This document shows, one piece after another, positions 21,090 through 31,455 of a DNA stretch of 64,000 bases. Source of the DNA: Isoetes taiwanensis (taxonomy: Eukaryota > Streptophyta > Lycopodiopsida > Isoetales > Isoetaceae); contig JAJEKV010000057.1 of the NCBI GenBank assembly GCA_021234155.1, positions 3,131,821-3,195,820 on the forward strand. The letters run 5' to 3'. Numbering within the stretch: the stretch's first letter is position 1; each line of letters opens with the position of its first letter. The notes under the pieces are model-generated. The model saw nothing but the letters and a program-made list of their open reading frames with translations. It made no database searches and was not told the origin of the DNA. The position numbers and the translations under genes are program-made.

Positions 21090-21892
21090 TCATCCCGTCC
21101 ACAAGTGCCCCTCGATTGAATTGTGTATGTAACTGAGTAGTTTTAGTGTTCTCGTGGATAGAATCTTGAATTTATGTTTCAATGGCGATCTTACACTACT
21201 CTCATAATGTTGACCATCATAACCAGTATGTTCCAAGATCCAAGAATGACAGAGAATCTGCTCTATTGTCAATCTTCTTTGAGGATCTAGACACATCATT
21301 CCAAGAGTAAGATCTTTGGCCTCCTCTGACTCAGCTAAAGAATCCAATTTCAAACATGTAGGGGCAACATCTTCTCCTAACTCAAGCTTCCAAAGAACAT
21401 ATGCAGTTGTGCTGACAAGGACGTTTCGGGACTTCAGATCCTTATGAACCACGCCCATGCGACAATCTTGTACAGTTCTGGCCAAAGAGTAGATAAGGAA
21501 AGCTGCTTTTTTCTTAGAAAGCCTTCCTTCCCTCTTGATTTTATCATGTAAGCTACAATCACACAATTCCAAAGTCAAATGCCAGCAACTATCATGTACA
21601 ATTACCTCCTTGAGAGACACAACTCCAGGGTGGCGCTCTAGTTTCCGCAGGAAATCCACCTCCTACTTTATATCCCCAAGGTTGCTTCCACTATTGCTAC
21701 GGATGGGCATGGACTTACAAGCAGGTCGAAGGCTGTCCGAGATATAGAGACACAGAAAACTTGTGGCTTGACCTCCACCGCCTTTAGGGGCAACCCAAAA
21801 ATCACCTCTTTAATAACTTTGTGATGGATTTCTAATGATTTATTATTAATATCTGCGGTAGCATGGTGAAAAATAGAAATCATAGTATTCAT
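21090..21892 (-). pseudogene. Serine/threonine protein kinase relic (CDPK/PEP-carboxylase-kinase-like)
   Basis: The minus-strand frame from 21659 has kinase subdomains: FLRKLERHPGVVSLKEV (subdomains III-IV), LTLELCDCSLHDKI (V), GVVHKDLKSRNVLVS (catalytic loop, with HKD in place of the usual HRD and SRN for PEN), then directly the C-lobe EEAKDLTLGMMCLDPQRRLT (XI) and ILCHSWILEH. The DFG motif and activation loop are missing and the N-lobe with the Gly-rich loop and Lys is not found, so it cannot be a working kinase. HPGVV and the C-lobe wording resemble calcium-dependent and PEP-carboxylase kinases. A preceding frame (21892-21668) shows no clear kinase motif. No introns are visible in the kept part. 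Confidence 0.8.
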
Positions 21893-21899
21893 CTCTCAA

Positions 21900-22248
21900 T
21901 GGCTTCTTAATTTGGATGTTTCTCGCATAATAAGCGTAAACTGTCATGCGGTGGATTATGTCACAAAACTATGCCCTAGGCAGTTCATGATACCACTAAA
22001 CATTAACACCTACATAGAAGCCATGTTCAAAGCCTCCTCTTTCAAATTCTTAAAGCAAAGATAGTAAACATGCATTATTTCTAGCACGGATAATGTGATT
22101 AGATTAATAATGTAGACTCTAGTATTTTGCGAAGTTAATCTTTAGGCCTTTTAACTGTTATGCATAGGAACAAACCCTTCATAGCTGACTATAAGAGGTA
22201 AAGCTACAAATACTTCTTTGGAAGAATTCATAGCCCAAATATTAATTC
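21900..22248. other. AT-rich intergenic DNA
   Basis: No feature recognised between the kinase relic and the PPR relic. Confidence 0.4.
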
Positions 22249-23390
22249 TCAGCATATGGTTGATGATGATACTTGTGCGCTTGTTGAGGACCATCTTTGA
22301 GCCATTGGTTGAATATAAGTTTCTCTATAGTAAAAAACTTTATGATGCTTGCTTGCCCGAAATTGACATACCTCGGCTTTACTACTACTACAAAGATTGC
22401 TACAAATTACCAAGTTGCTTACTTTTTCTTGGATATGTGCAGCATAAATGTTAGATAATAGCACAAATAATGCAGAATTATTATATATTCTAGAACATGC
22501 ATGATGCGCTTGAGATCCAAATGGATGCCACACTAGCCAAGAAAGGCTATCCAAGCAACACAATCAAGCTTGTGGGGAAGGCTACCAATGAAGTTACATA
22601 GTCACCACTTATAAAGTTGTGCCAACCTTCATCTATTGATCCAGCATGATTGCAGGCAGAAAGAACACTAACGAAACCAACATAATCAAGAGATTCCTTC
22701 TGTATGCATTTGATTGATAATTTGAAGTACTTCAGCCTGCTTGTATTGACCATAAATCGTAATCTTAGATGTCCAAGTGACAATGTCTTGATGTAATACC
22801 CTACTAGTGTTGCGTCATCCAAACTTCCACATCTGGCATGCATATTGATTATAGCAGTTTAAACCAAAATATATAATTTGTGAAATAGAATTTTTAAGAC
22901 CTGGCTATGCAACCATCTACCTACACATGAGGATACTTGTTTAGAACATCCATCAAGAAGGATGGTGAAAGTTGTAGCATCTGGTTGATTCTTTGAAGCA
23001 ATATCACTTCGAAAAGACTAATAGCTGTTTTTCGTTGACCATCACGAACAAGTCCTGAAATAAGAATATTCCAAGAGACCACATCTTGATCGGGTATCTG
23101 TTGAAAGAGATCCACAATCGGACTGAGATTCCCATGTTGGCAATAAACAGAGAGGATAATGTTCCATAATATACTATTTGGCGTAGGCATTTGGTGAAAT
23201 AAACTCAGGGCCTCCATCAGCTATTCTGAGAAAGTGCTGACACCATATTATTCCAAGAAATATTACTTTGTATAGGCATTTGCTGGGAAAATTCCAAGGC
23301 TTTCTCAAGTTGTCTATTCTGTGCATATGCTGCAAATGGTTGTAAAATCCAACAAAACCAGACATCATGCCAGTTACTTTATAAATTGCT
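22249..23390 (-). pseudogene. Broken PPR protein gene (PLS/E type)
   Basis: Read on the minus strand, pentatricopeptide repeats follow one another: ALSLFHQMPTPNSILWNIIL, IVDLFQQIPDQDVVSWNILI and SGLVRDGQRKTAISLF (23217-22921), then MHARCGSLDDA and LDYVGFVSVLSACNHAGSID with EGWHNF (22843-22600), and an E-domain remnant ALFVLLSNIYAAHIQEKV (about 22490-22430). The motif wording is that of plant organelle RNA-editing or processing factors. Frame changes and stops separate the pieces and no transit peptide is seen, so it is a pseudogene. Another piece upstream (about 23390-23230) still reads like PPR sequence (NNISWNNMVS-like). Confidence 0.85.
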
Positions 23391-23404
23391 ATTTAGGAAG
23401 TATA

Positions 23405-23520
23405 GATAGGCACTATAATATGTCTACAAGTTTATGGTTGCCACATAAAACCTATCTCAAGTGTAGACAAGCACTATAATTTGTCTACAAGTTTATGGTT
23501 ACCACATAAAACTTTATGCT
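23405..23520. repeat. 61-bp tandem duplication
   Basis: CACTATAAT occurs at 23411 and 23472, each followed by TGTCTACAAGTTTATGGTT and CCACATAAAAC. It is a simple local duplication between two gene relics. Confidence 0.9.
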
Positions 23521-23939
23521 CAGCAACGTCAGGCACCTGTTACTAGTTATTCCTAAACCAACATGTCATAGTAATCTAAGATTTTTGTTGTTGGGGGATA
23601 CATATGAAGGGTATTTACATTGTTCAGTAAATATACTTAGAAGGTACTTTCATAAGTAACAATATATAAGGTTAAGAATTACAGGTCCGAGTAAAAACGG
23701 TTCATAAAAGAAATTCTCCCTTTCAAGCGTTATCCACTCAACCAAACACCAAGATCCTCTAGTGGTCCAATAGCCCCGAAAAGACCCCTATAATTTTGCA
23801 TAATAGGAGTAGTTTGAATATTTGCCTACACGAAACAATAATCTGGTCAAGATAAAGAGCAAAATATCCATGATAAAGGGACCACCTAGTCCTAAGTTTA
23901 TCCTAAATTGTGCGACACAAATTGAGAGCATTTTCTTAA

Positions 23940-24257
23940 AGAGTAGAAATTTGCCTTGATTTTCCATAGCTTGCTCATCACGAAACGAGGTTTCAAACAC
24001 TTGACGATGGGCCAAATCATTGTAACAGAACCATGAAAGATGTCCCTCATTCTGCAGCTCATGCAGCTGCACAACTTCTGGTACCTACTTTTGATCCATT
24101 GTTGGAGTCCCAATGGAGCTAAAGCATCCTGATCTCCCTGCCATATGTGGATCCGCCTTCCTCTGAACTCCCTGGCTATTTCTTCTAACTCAAATCCCCA
24201 ATCGGAATTAAATAGCTTCAAATCTTTCACTATGCCATAGCCTTTGTTCAGCTTCAA
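23940..24257 (-). pseudogene. Alpha/beta-hydrolase relic (C-terminal part)
   Basis: The minus strand reads SDWGFELEEIAREFRGRRIH, IWQGDQDALAPLGLQQWI, then, after a frame change near 24075, VQLHELQNEGHLSWF. This matches the end of a plant alpha/beta hydrolase: GDQDALAP carries the catalytic Asp of the triad and NEGHLSW the catalytic His. The nucleophile-elbow Ser and the N-terminal half are absent nearby. The frameshift between the Asp and His parts, together with missing upstream exons, marks it as a relic. A possible remnant of an upstream exon (DPGENPVKHIKG) lies at about 24900. Confidence 0.75.
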
Positions 24258-24259
24258 GG

Positions 24260-25340
24260 ATTCTATGTTATCTGTGCACTTTGGACAAAATCAGTAAGTA
24301 TTGACAATGCTTACCGAATGCTACATACCTATTTCTGGTCAGTTTTATAAGGTGTATTGAAGCAACTTATACATTTCTCATCAATGCAGTTTCCAACAGG
24401 ATCCAGGATCTGGTTTATAGTTAAAACTGGTCAGTTAGCAGCCAGTCCAAATTTCTCTTCTTGTGAAATACAATATGATTTGACTGCATCAAGTTGGTAA
24501 AGGACTTGGAACTTGAGTTCATAGGTTCGCAATCAATAATGGGCATTTCATGGTCAAAACCATGTCTTACACCTGGTCTAGATAAGATCACTATCGCCTA
24601 TTTTAGAAAATTGAAGAACTAGAGCATGGTAGTGCAGAAGTTTGGCTATGTTAGTTCCAATTTTACAATGAAGGTGATGCAAAAAGTAGGAAGTTAGAAC
24701 TTCAGAACAGACATAACCTGAGCATGCCATTCCTTGCACTTTCTTGCTCCAGATGCTCCCTAACACATCAAAAACCATGAAAACGAAGTGACAAGAAAAG
24801 GCACCCTCAGGCCATCGGAGGGCAATAATCAACAACATATAAAAGTGTCTCTTAACGCAGAAATACCTTTGATGTGTTTCACTGGATTTTCACCAGGATC
24901 TAAAGCTATTCCATTAGAAACCAAACTACTGCCCTTGCATTTGTACAAAATCAATGTGATAAGTAAAACCAATTGCTTTTGCTAATAAAGACAACACCCA
25001 TAAGATGAGGAGTTTGTACTGCAAATATGGCAGATGTTTCCCGTTTCTCTTGGAGCTGAAGAACAGTTTTACAACCAAGAGATATCTTACTACATAGTCT
25101 GTATAGCATACAATCCTGTGTTGAGTTCCTGTCCAAGTTGCGGAATATGTCATGGCCGTGTACAGTCCAGGGTAAATGAATTATCAATTCTTCTCTAATT
25201 TTGTAAAAATAATTTATGGGAACTTATTGGGTTTAGCATGTACTTGATAATGATAGTGCTCAAGCATCTGCTAGCCAGCAACATATCCCGTCGGCCTTCT
25301 TGAATATTAATTACAACAAAGACTTCAGGTGACAAAGCAT
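24260..25340. other. Intergenic DNA between gene relics
   Basis: No confident gene. Minus-strand frames at 24578-24838 and 24926-25187 lack clear domains. They may be decayed introns or exons of the hydrolase relic downstream of them. Confidence 0.3.
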
Positions 25341-25343
25341 TTA

Positions 25344-26190
25344 TCATATATCTCCACATAAACATAATCCATCCTTGAATTGGTGAAGCCAAGTGCTTTC
25401 TATAATTATAATCTCTTGCCTCTCAGTTCTAGATATAATTTTGCCTATGCCATGAGAATCATTGCACATTCTCGTGTTTTTCATCACACGCAACGTCTTG
25501 CCCTCTAATGTGTGTAGAAGGCCAAAAGTTATAGCCAATTTCTCCACATGTCCACACAATAATGTTTCCTTTTCCTGATCAGAAATAGGCCTCAACACAA
25601 GATCCAGATTTGACACATGCCCCTGTTTCTTTTATACAAGTTCCTACAGTTTCAAACTTTGTAAAAATTTCCTCATCTGCAATGTCGCCCACCACAAATT
25701 CAGCACTGTGTTCTTCACCTTTATCAAGGCCCTGACAGGCCTTTTTATGCATCTGTTTCTTTTCTCCATTGTTCTATCTTATTTACATCTTCCCATCTGC
25801 CATCACTCGCATAGATATTATCCATTGAAATCCACCTGCATGGCAAAAGCATCTCCTTGCCACTTCTGCTTCTCCATAAATTTTGCACGCAGCAAGCAAT
25901 GCCAACCAAGTTTCCTTTGATACACAATGTATAGATTCGAGTGATTTTAATGCTTCACATAAATACCCTGCTCTTGCAAGAAGAGCGATAATACAAGCAT
26001 ATCACAGTTCCCGTGGACGTAAAAATTCATCTTATCTTATCTTATCTTTCATTGTCATATAGTATTTAGGATAAAGCGATCTATTGCTTCTTGGTGAAAT
26101 CCATTTCAGCCATATCCTGCTATAAGTGCATTCCATGAGAGAACTTTCCAATCTGACAGCTTATCAAATATATGCCCCACAATTTTCATT
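25344..26190 (-). pseudogene. Broken PPR-DYW protein gene
   Basis: The minus strand carries PPR text DWKVLSWNALIAGYG (about 26150-26100), E-domain text NIYASDGRWEDVNKIEQWRK (about 25800-25745), and a DYW-type deaminase region in one frame (25616-25344): HVEKLAITFGLLHTLEGKT, LRVMKNTRMCNDSHG and WLHQFKDGLCLCGDI. HVEK is the counterpart of the zinc-binding HxE motif, with the Glu retained. The Cys pair region reads CNDSH instead of the usual CxDCH. The C-terminal DYW tripeptide is DI followed by a stop. DYW proteins edit organelle transcripts. Frame breaks and a LINE 3' end (26005-26049) lying within it show that it is dead. Confidence 0.88.
26005..26049 (+). mobile_element. LINE 3' end with CTTAT tail (very short copy)
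   Basis: TTCCCGTGGACGTAAAAATT followed by four CTTAT-type repeats. The CGTGGACGTAAAAA word and simple-repeat tail match the 3' end of the LINE at 8550-8585 and the copies at 26.9 and 28.2 kb. It appears to be an extreme 5'-truncated insertion in the PPR-DYW relic. Confidence 0.6.
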
Positions 26191-26830
26191 TGCAAAATCA
26201 TGCTGATGAAATGAGAGAGTTTGTCACTCCTTTAATTAAGAGTTCTCGAAGGGTGGAGTTTTACATAAAGAGATGGACTAACAAAATCATTCTGGTAGGT
26301 ATTCACTTAAAACAATTGTCCTGTGTGACCAGTTTGAAGACTGCATGAATATTGCCTTTGGTCGGTCTCATAAAAATACCGGAGCTCTGCTCTCAGATTT
26401 AGTAGGCCGCCCAGCAACACTGACGACTGCCAGTTTACAGGAGACTACCAATTTGAAGCAGTTTCTGGCATATTATAGGCATATTCTAGCATATGCTCAG
26501 AATATGCCGAAAACCCATATAAACAAGGGTTTGCCCCCTAGGGGCAACCCAAAAAACATTGGGCAGTGGGCATAGAGGAATCTACAGGGATGCATGGTAT
26601 AGGAAGGCTTTTTCTTTTTCTCTAAGTAAGCTATTAAAATACTAAAGGTTTTTTTTAATGTGATTGATTATTTAAGAACTAGTAGATTGCTACATGACCA
26701 AGTTGGAAAGTAGGCCTTAGGAATTCATGGCATTCACGGAATTGAAAAGGATACATGGGAAATTAAAAAAGGATGCAAGGGGGGCATGGGAATATTCAAG
26801 CTTTTTTCATTGTTTCATTGTTTTCATTAT
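26191..26830. other. Intergenic sequence
   Basis: A 76-codon plus-strand frame at 26345-26575 (GALLSDLVGRPATLTTASLQ) overlaps repeated GCATATT/AGCATATGC words and is not recognisable. Nothing else is supported. Confidence 0.3.
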
Positions 26831-26834
26831 CTCC

Positions 26835-27088
26835 GATTGTCTAGTATCATCATTACTGCAAAGGTTTTCAAGGGAAAAACCTTTCGAGGCAGGGGTTTTT
26901 TAATCATAGTAGTAATGATTGTACTAGCCCATTGTATGGGTCCCACGACCTATTGGTCTCCGTGGACGTTAAAAAAACTATTCTATTCTATTTATATTTT
27001 AATCCTAGTAGTAATGATTGTACTAGCCCATTATATGGGTCCCATGACCTATTGGTCTCCGTGGACGTTAAAAAATCTATTCTATTCT
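26835..27088 (+). mobile_element. Two LINE 3' ends in tandem
   Basis: First copy 26835-26990: TCTAGTATCATCATTACTGC, a hairpin of AAGGTTTT with AAAAACCTT, GGGGTTTTTTAATC, GTCTCCGTGGACGTTAAAAA and CTATT repeats. Second copy 27000-27088 begins inside the same 3' end (TTTTAATCCTAGTAGTAATG) and again ends in TCTATTCTATTC. Both copies match 28110-28272 and, less closely, 8440-8585. They are 5'-truncated insertions of one LINE family or of a SINE sharing its 3' end. Confidence 0.85.
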
Positions 27089-27090
27089 TT

Positions 27091-27234
27091 CTCATGTGAT
27101 AAGATAGATTGATTAATTGGCATTGGAATATTAAGTTTTTTTATTTCTACGAATGCTATAAAAGTCAAAGAAAAAAAAAAAAAGGGGGGAGGTGGTTCTC
27201 ACATGTGATGTGATAAGATAGATTGATTAATTGG
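27091..27234. repeat. 26-bp direct repeat flanking an A-rich insert
   Basis: TGTGATAAGATAGATTGATT plus AATTGG occurs at 27095-27120 and again at 27209-27234. Between them is an 88-bp stretch with an A run of about 15 joined to a G run. This is the layout of a small retroposon between target-site duplications, or of a local duplication. Confidence 0.55.
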
Positions 27235-27244
27235 GAAATAATAG

Positions 27245-27725
27245 ATGGCTACATGGGCAAGAGAAGAAGTGGGCAGTGGGAATCATGGAAGTTATGAAAT
27301 TACAAAGGGATACATGGAGTATAAAACAGGGTCTAATGGTGCATTAAAGGGATGGGATGAACATCTTGCAGTAAGTTTATTTTTAGTCAATATTGTACAG
27401 GTTTTATTGTTGTTGTTTTTTATTCCTAGGCTATATAGGCATATTTTGGTTTGGTTTTCCTTCTTAGGATATATACACATCTTTTTACTAGGTAAACCTT
27501 TGTTGCTTGCATTGCTCCTTGAGTATCTTATGTATCTCCTCCATACTTGTGAAGTTTCCTAGGGGAATTTTTTTGTTCATCGTTGGACCTTGTTGATCAC
27601 CCGATATATATATTTGTGCATTGCCTAGGGGAAGTTGCTCGATTACGTTTCATAAATCCACCTAGTTTCATATTTTATCAAATGTACATGGTTTAGGGAG
27701 ATATTCTTGCCTCTATTCTTGCTAT
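27245..27725. other. Intergenic DNA
   Basis: An open frame at 27245-27562 ends in hydrophobic text (IHIFLLGKPLLLALLLEYLM) and shows no domain. I treat it as chance or decayed sequence. Confidence 0.3.
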
Positions 27726-27739
27726 GATGGATTGGCAGT

Positions 27740-28272
27740 TTTCGCCTAGTACTTTGGGATGTTTAGATTGGCGTCATTATGGCATCTTCTCTTTTGCGGT
27801 TCACATCATCATTGTTTTTCTACATTGCCTCGCACTTACTTTTTCCCTCTTAATTTTTAGTATCATTTCGACCTCCACTGATTATGTGCGTGTTGCCAGT
27901 TACAGGTTATTGAAGATGAAAGCCATACTCTTCTGAGTTGCCCTGCTTTTGAGATAGTCTGGAATCATTTTTTGACCTTACCATTCCATTCCACGCTTCC
28001 ACAACTTCTCAGAGCACCATCTGTGACTTGGCATTATACATACTTGAGGTTCTAGATAAACGTCTTCAATTACTGAGCCCTCAGTAGTCATTATCTCCGA
28101 TTGTCTAGTATCATCATTACTGCAAAGGTTTTTCCCTTGAAAACCTTTCGAGGCATGGGTTTTTTAATCCTAGTAGTAATGATTGTACTAGCCCATTGTA
28201 TGGGTCCCATGACCTATTGGTCTCCGTGGACGTTAAAAAATCTATTCTATTCTATTCTATTCTATTCTATTA
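27740..28272 (+). mobile_element. 5'-truncated LINE, ORF2 C-terminus and 3' end
   Basis: The frame at 27907 reads VIEDESHTLLSCPAFEIVW, closely paralleling AIEDESYTFQSCPRF in the LINE at 8170-8215. The 3' end (28105-28272) has the GGTTTTTCCCTTGAAAACC hairpin, the GTCTCCGTGGACGTTAAAAA word and a tail of about six CTATT repeats. This links the short 3' ends elsewhere in the window to the LINE family at 3.3-8.6 kb. Confidence 0.85.
28246..28272. repeat. CTATT microsatellite (LINE tail)
   Basis: About five perfect TCTAT units directly following the LINE 3' end. The pentamer is probably the element's own tail, extended during reverse transcription. Confidence 0.9.
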
Positions 28273-28392
28273 ATGTTCCTTGGCCATTAACCTTCCTCGA
28301 ACTCGACCTCGGCCTTATTCTCAATTGCTATTTTTCCTAGTACTTATTGTCCTAGCTCTCATTCCCTGGTGCTATGAAAAGCTAGTGGCCTC

Positions 28393-28581
28393 AACGTCAT
28401 GGGCGCTAGAGACCGTCCTTTTCTCAGGCACCCTACATTCAATCCGATCTACCTCCACCAAGGGGGGGCGGTCCTTGGGCATAAGGTTTGGCTATCTTTG
28501 GGTCTCTATTGACATTGTCGTATATCATTCTTCTATAGGGATATTTATGTCCGTCTTATTTTATAACCAGTTTATGGTGTA
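28393..28581 (+). repeat. Dispersed repeat, copy 2 (first at 571-760, inverted)
   Basis: Matches the reverse complement of 571-760 along its whole length. Its frame gives YHSSIGIFMSVLFYNQFMVY. Flanking DNA is not shared with copy 1, so this marks the limits of an inserted unit or the commonly kept part of a larger element. Confidence 0.6.
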
Positions 28582-28803
28582 TCTTCAGGGTGTATCAGGC
28601 TCTTGGGTGTTTTGACCAGACTTTTAGCTTCGTTTTCTAGGGGCGCGCGCTGGCATGATTTCTTACTAAAAGCATTTGATATGTCCCCATTTTCTCTTGT
28701 TGTGCACTGGAACCATGACCACGTGCATGACCCTGTTTCTTTGGACCTCGACCACACTCCATTGGGATTGTCCATCGGTTACCTTTTCGGCTTTATATAA
28801 GTT

Positions 28804-30000
28804 GTTTTAGGCCATTTAAAGAGGCATTTAGGCACATTAGACATAGGTATTGCCTGGAACATTCCAGCAAGGAGCCTCTCAAGGAGGATTTAACTTCAAT
28901 GGTCAGAGAGGCTCTTGATTTAGCACTCACTCCTGCAAATATCAGATCTGGTTTTCTAAAGACAAGGATCTATCCTTATAATCCAAGCAAAGTTCAACCA
29001 GAACTTGGTGGTTTAGATGTCCAAGCTGATGGGATAGTTGATGCAGATGTAGATGCAAGTGGATATGGAAATGCAAATGCAAATGCAAATTTGAGTGGAT
29101 ATGGAAATGCAAATTCAAATTTGAATTAAAATATTGCTGAAAATGAAAATTTAGAGACTGCCCAACAAAGGAAAAGGAGGAGGACTTTTGTACCAAGAGA
29201 TATTGCAGGGACTTTGCTGGTCACCAAAGCAGATTTGATATCTATGATGGAAAAAGAGGAAGCAAAAAAGAAGGAAAAGAAACGAGCTAGATTAGAGGCA
29301 ACTGAAAGGAAAAAGAAAATTGATGAAGAGAAGAAGAAGAAGAAGAAAGAACAATTGCAGAAAGAGAAGGATGAGAGAAAAAGGATGCGGGAGAGCAAGA
29401 TGTTACCTGTTTATGATCCAAAGAACCATTCAATTTTAGAGGCAAGCGAAGCCCGGGCATCTGCATTGAACAAATTGAGGGAAAAAAGGGCAAGGCAATT
29501 GCAAAAAGAGGTATAAATTTAGTTTTTTATTTAGTAATCTGTTTTCAGCTTTATTAGTTTGCTTTCTGGATTTATTGAATTTACATGATTGATTGAAGCT
29601 TAATTACAGGATTTGAGAAAACAGCAACAACAAGAGCAGGACATGAGAGATGGTGAAGATCACGTTGAATTTAAAGATGCTCTAGAAAGTGTTAGCAATG
29701 AGGAAATTCAAGTTGAGGAGGTAAGCCAAGGCTGTTTTTCTTTGTCTGGAAGTGTTTAGCAGCAAACTTGCCTGAAATTATTTCTTATGTTCAGAGAAAT
29801 ATAGAAGTGGTTTTGACTACTCAAGCAAATGATGCTTTTCAAGATAGCCAGCAGCCTGAAAAGCCCGAGGCTGCAGTTTGGAGGAAACCCATGAATGTTG
29901 TCATGGTACTGAGGCGCAATTTGGTGGTGATGCTGATATTTGGCACTCAAACAGTCCCTCCAGATTTTGTTCTATTGATCCAGCAGATAGGGCATTAGGG
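28804..30000 (+). pseudogene. Pogo-like (Tc1/mariner superfamily) transposase gene, C-terminal part with added exons
   Basis: The first piece (28804-29129) reads CFRPFKEAFRHIRHRYC, then LDLALTPANIRSGFLKTRIY and PYNPSKV. This is the C-terminal end of a pogo/jerky-type DDE transposase, where SCFRPFK and FRKTGIYPFNP-like words are diagnostic. After one stop at 29127 the frame continues as a Lys/Glu-rich coiled coil (RKRRRTFVPRDI, then MEKEEAKKKEKKRARLEA) to a donor at 29515 (GAG, then GTATAA). A second exon (29610-29720, DLRKQQQQEQDMRDGEDHVE) and a third (from about 29794, RNIEVVLTTQANDAFQD, ending at 29998) follow with normal GT and AG borders. The DDE catalytic part and N-terminal HTH are absent, so it cannot transpose by itself. 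Confidence 0.7.
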
Positions 30001-30009
30001 ATTTGCAAG

Positions 30010-31400
30010 AATAATCCAAGCATTGCTGATAGGAGAACTTGAAAGAGGATCAAAACCCTTAGTTCTTTGTATTCACAAGACTATGTGAATCAGTGATTAA
30101 TTATGTGTTTCTTTATGTAATGTAATTGAATTTGAGCTTGAATTAATCAAGTTTGTATCTGTTTTGACATATAATTTATGAGTTTTTAGTTTATTTTAGG
30201 TGTAGTGGTGTTCTAATTTAGGGTACAAGTTGTTCCATTGCGAGACCACTACTGATCCATTTGCAGCTCAAAGCTGAGCCAATTATAGGCATTATAAGGA
30301 CCATCCAGGGATCCTAGTGTGCCAATTCAGGGCTTCTGATGTGCCAATTCAGTAAAAAAAAATAGGGATATTTGAGGTAATTTTTAACATTATAAGAAGT
30401 GTTTAATCTGCCAAATTTTGAATTGTCTGTATTCCTCATATCAATCTCTATATGTTTTGCTGGTTTTGCAGGTGAATTCATGTGTTCATCAATGGCTTTC
30501 AAGTTCTTATTTGTACCAAGTATGGGCGCCCTACTCTATTGATTCCGCGGGAGAGTAGTCACCACGATGGAATCACCAAAACCAGGGTAAAGCTATTTTC
30601 ACCCTCAAGATGTGGTGTGGAGTCAATGTGCGTGAATTTTATATTAAAGTTAGGCAGGATGTCTAGAGAGTGAATGCATATTGCCGCGCTGTGCTTTTAA
30701 TGTAGTGTGGTGAGAAATTACATCACAACCTTATGCCACTATCAATAGGTGCATAATAGGCCAGATATATTTTATTCTTGATCGTACATAAAAAAGTGGC
30801 AAGTCTTTTAACACTGTCAGAATTAAAACAACTCATTGATCTACTGGCTATGCAGAATGTACAAGAATACACAGAATACACTACACATAAGTAGCTGTGT
30901 TAACTAACAAACAATCTTTAGTGGGGAGAAAGGGACGGGAGTTAGTTTCGGAACATGAGGCCGATTAGCCTCTGATTTCTTCAGGATAAGAAAAGGACAG
31001 GTTAAATAGTTTAAAGGGAAATTCTTTATCTGAAATTCTGAATGTTGGGATTATAAGTCAAAAAAGTGTAGTGAGCTAGAGGCCAAATAGAAACTCTGTC
31101 ATAACTGTATGGAGACAAGATAAAAGTTACTTCCATGTAAGAGCTGGAAGCTCGTCGTCATTGAGGCAGGGCTTCTTCAACAGTAGTCCATTTCCTGTTC
31201 TCAATGTACTAAACAATATTTTGGAGTGACCTACTATCTAAAATTTGATTCCTTAGCACAAGATGCGTCTTGATTTGGCAGGTGGACTGGCTAGTATGAA
31301 CAGGCATACATATAGGATCCAGGACTCAGGAGTGCAAAAACAGTGGATTTGAATGATAGTTAAGAGTATGATCAGTTGTGTTAAAGAGGAGGTAGAATAT
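30010..31400. other. AT-rich intergenic DNA with a hairpin repeat
   Basis: It holds the duplicated word GTGCCAATTCAG (30319, 30340) and, at 30536-30612, the second copy of the hairpin repeat seen at 2428. No coding region is supported. Confidence 0.4.
30536..30612. repeat. Dispersed hairpin repeat, copy 2
   Basis: GATTCCGCGGGAGAGTAGTC is identical to 2433 onward; the similarity continues through GGAATC and GGGTAAAGCTATTTTCA. The surrounding DNA is not shared. Confidence 0.7.
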
Positions 31401-31455
31401 AAGTAATAGTGTAGAGCTACAAGGTTCAAGTTTGAGGAGGATAGCAGGGCAAAAG

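Noticed and set aside
29126-29398. Minus-strand Phe/Ser-rich frame
   Set aside because: It is the complement of the Lys/Glu-rich plus-strand coiled coil, which has splice borders and family context.
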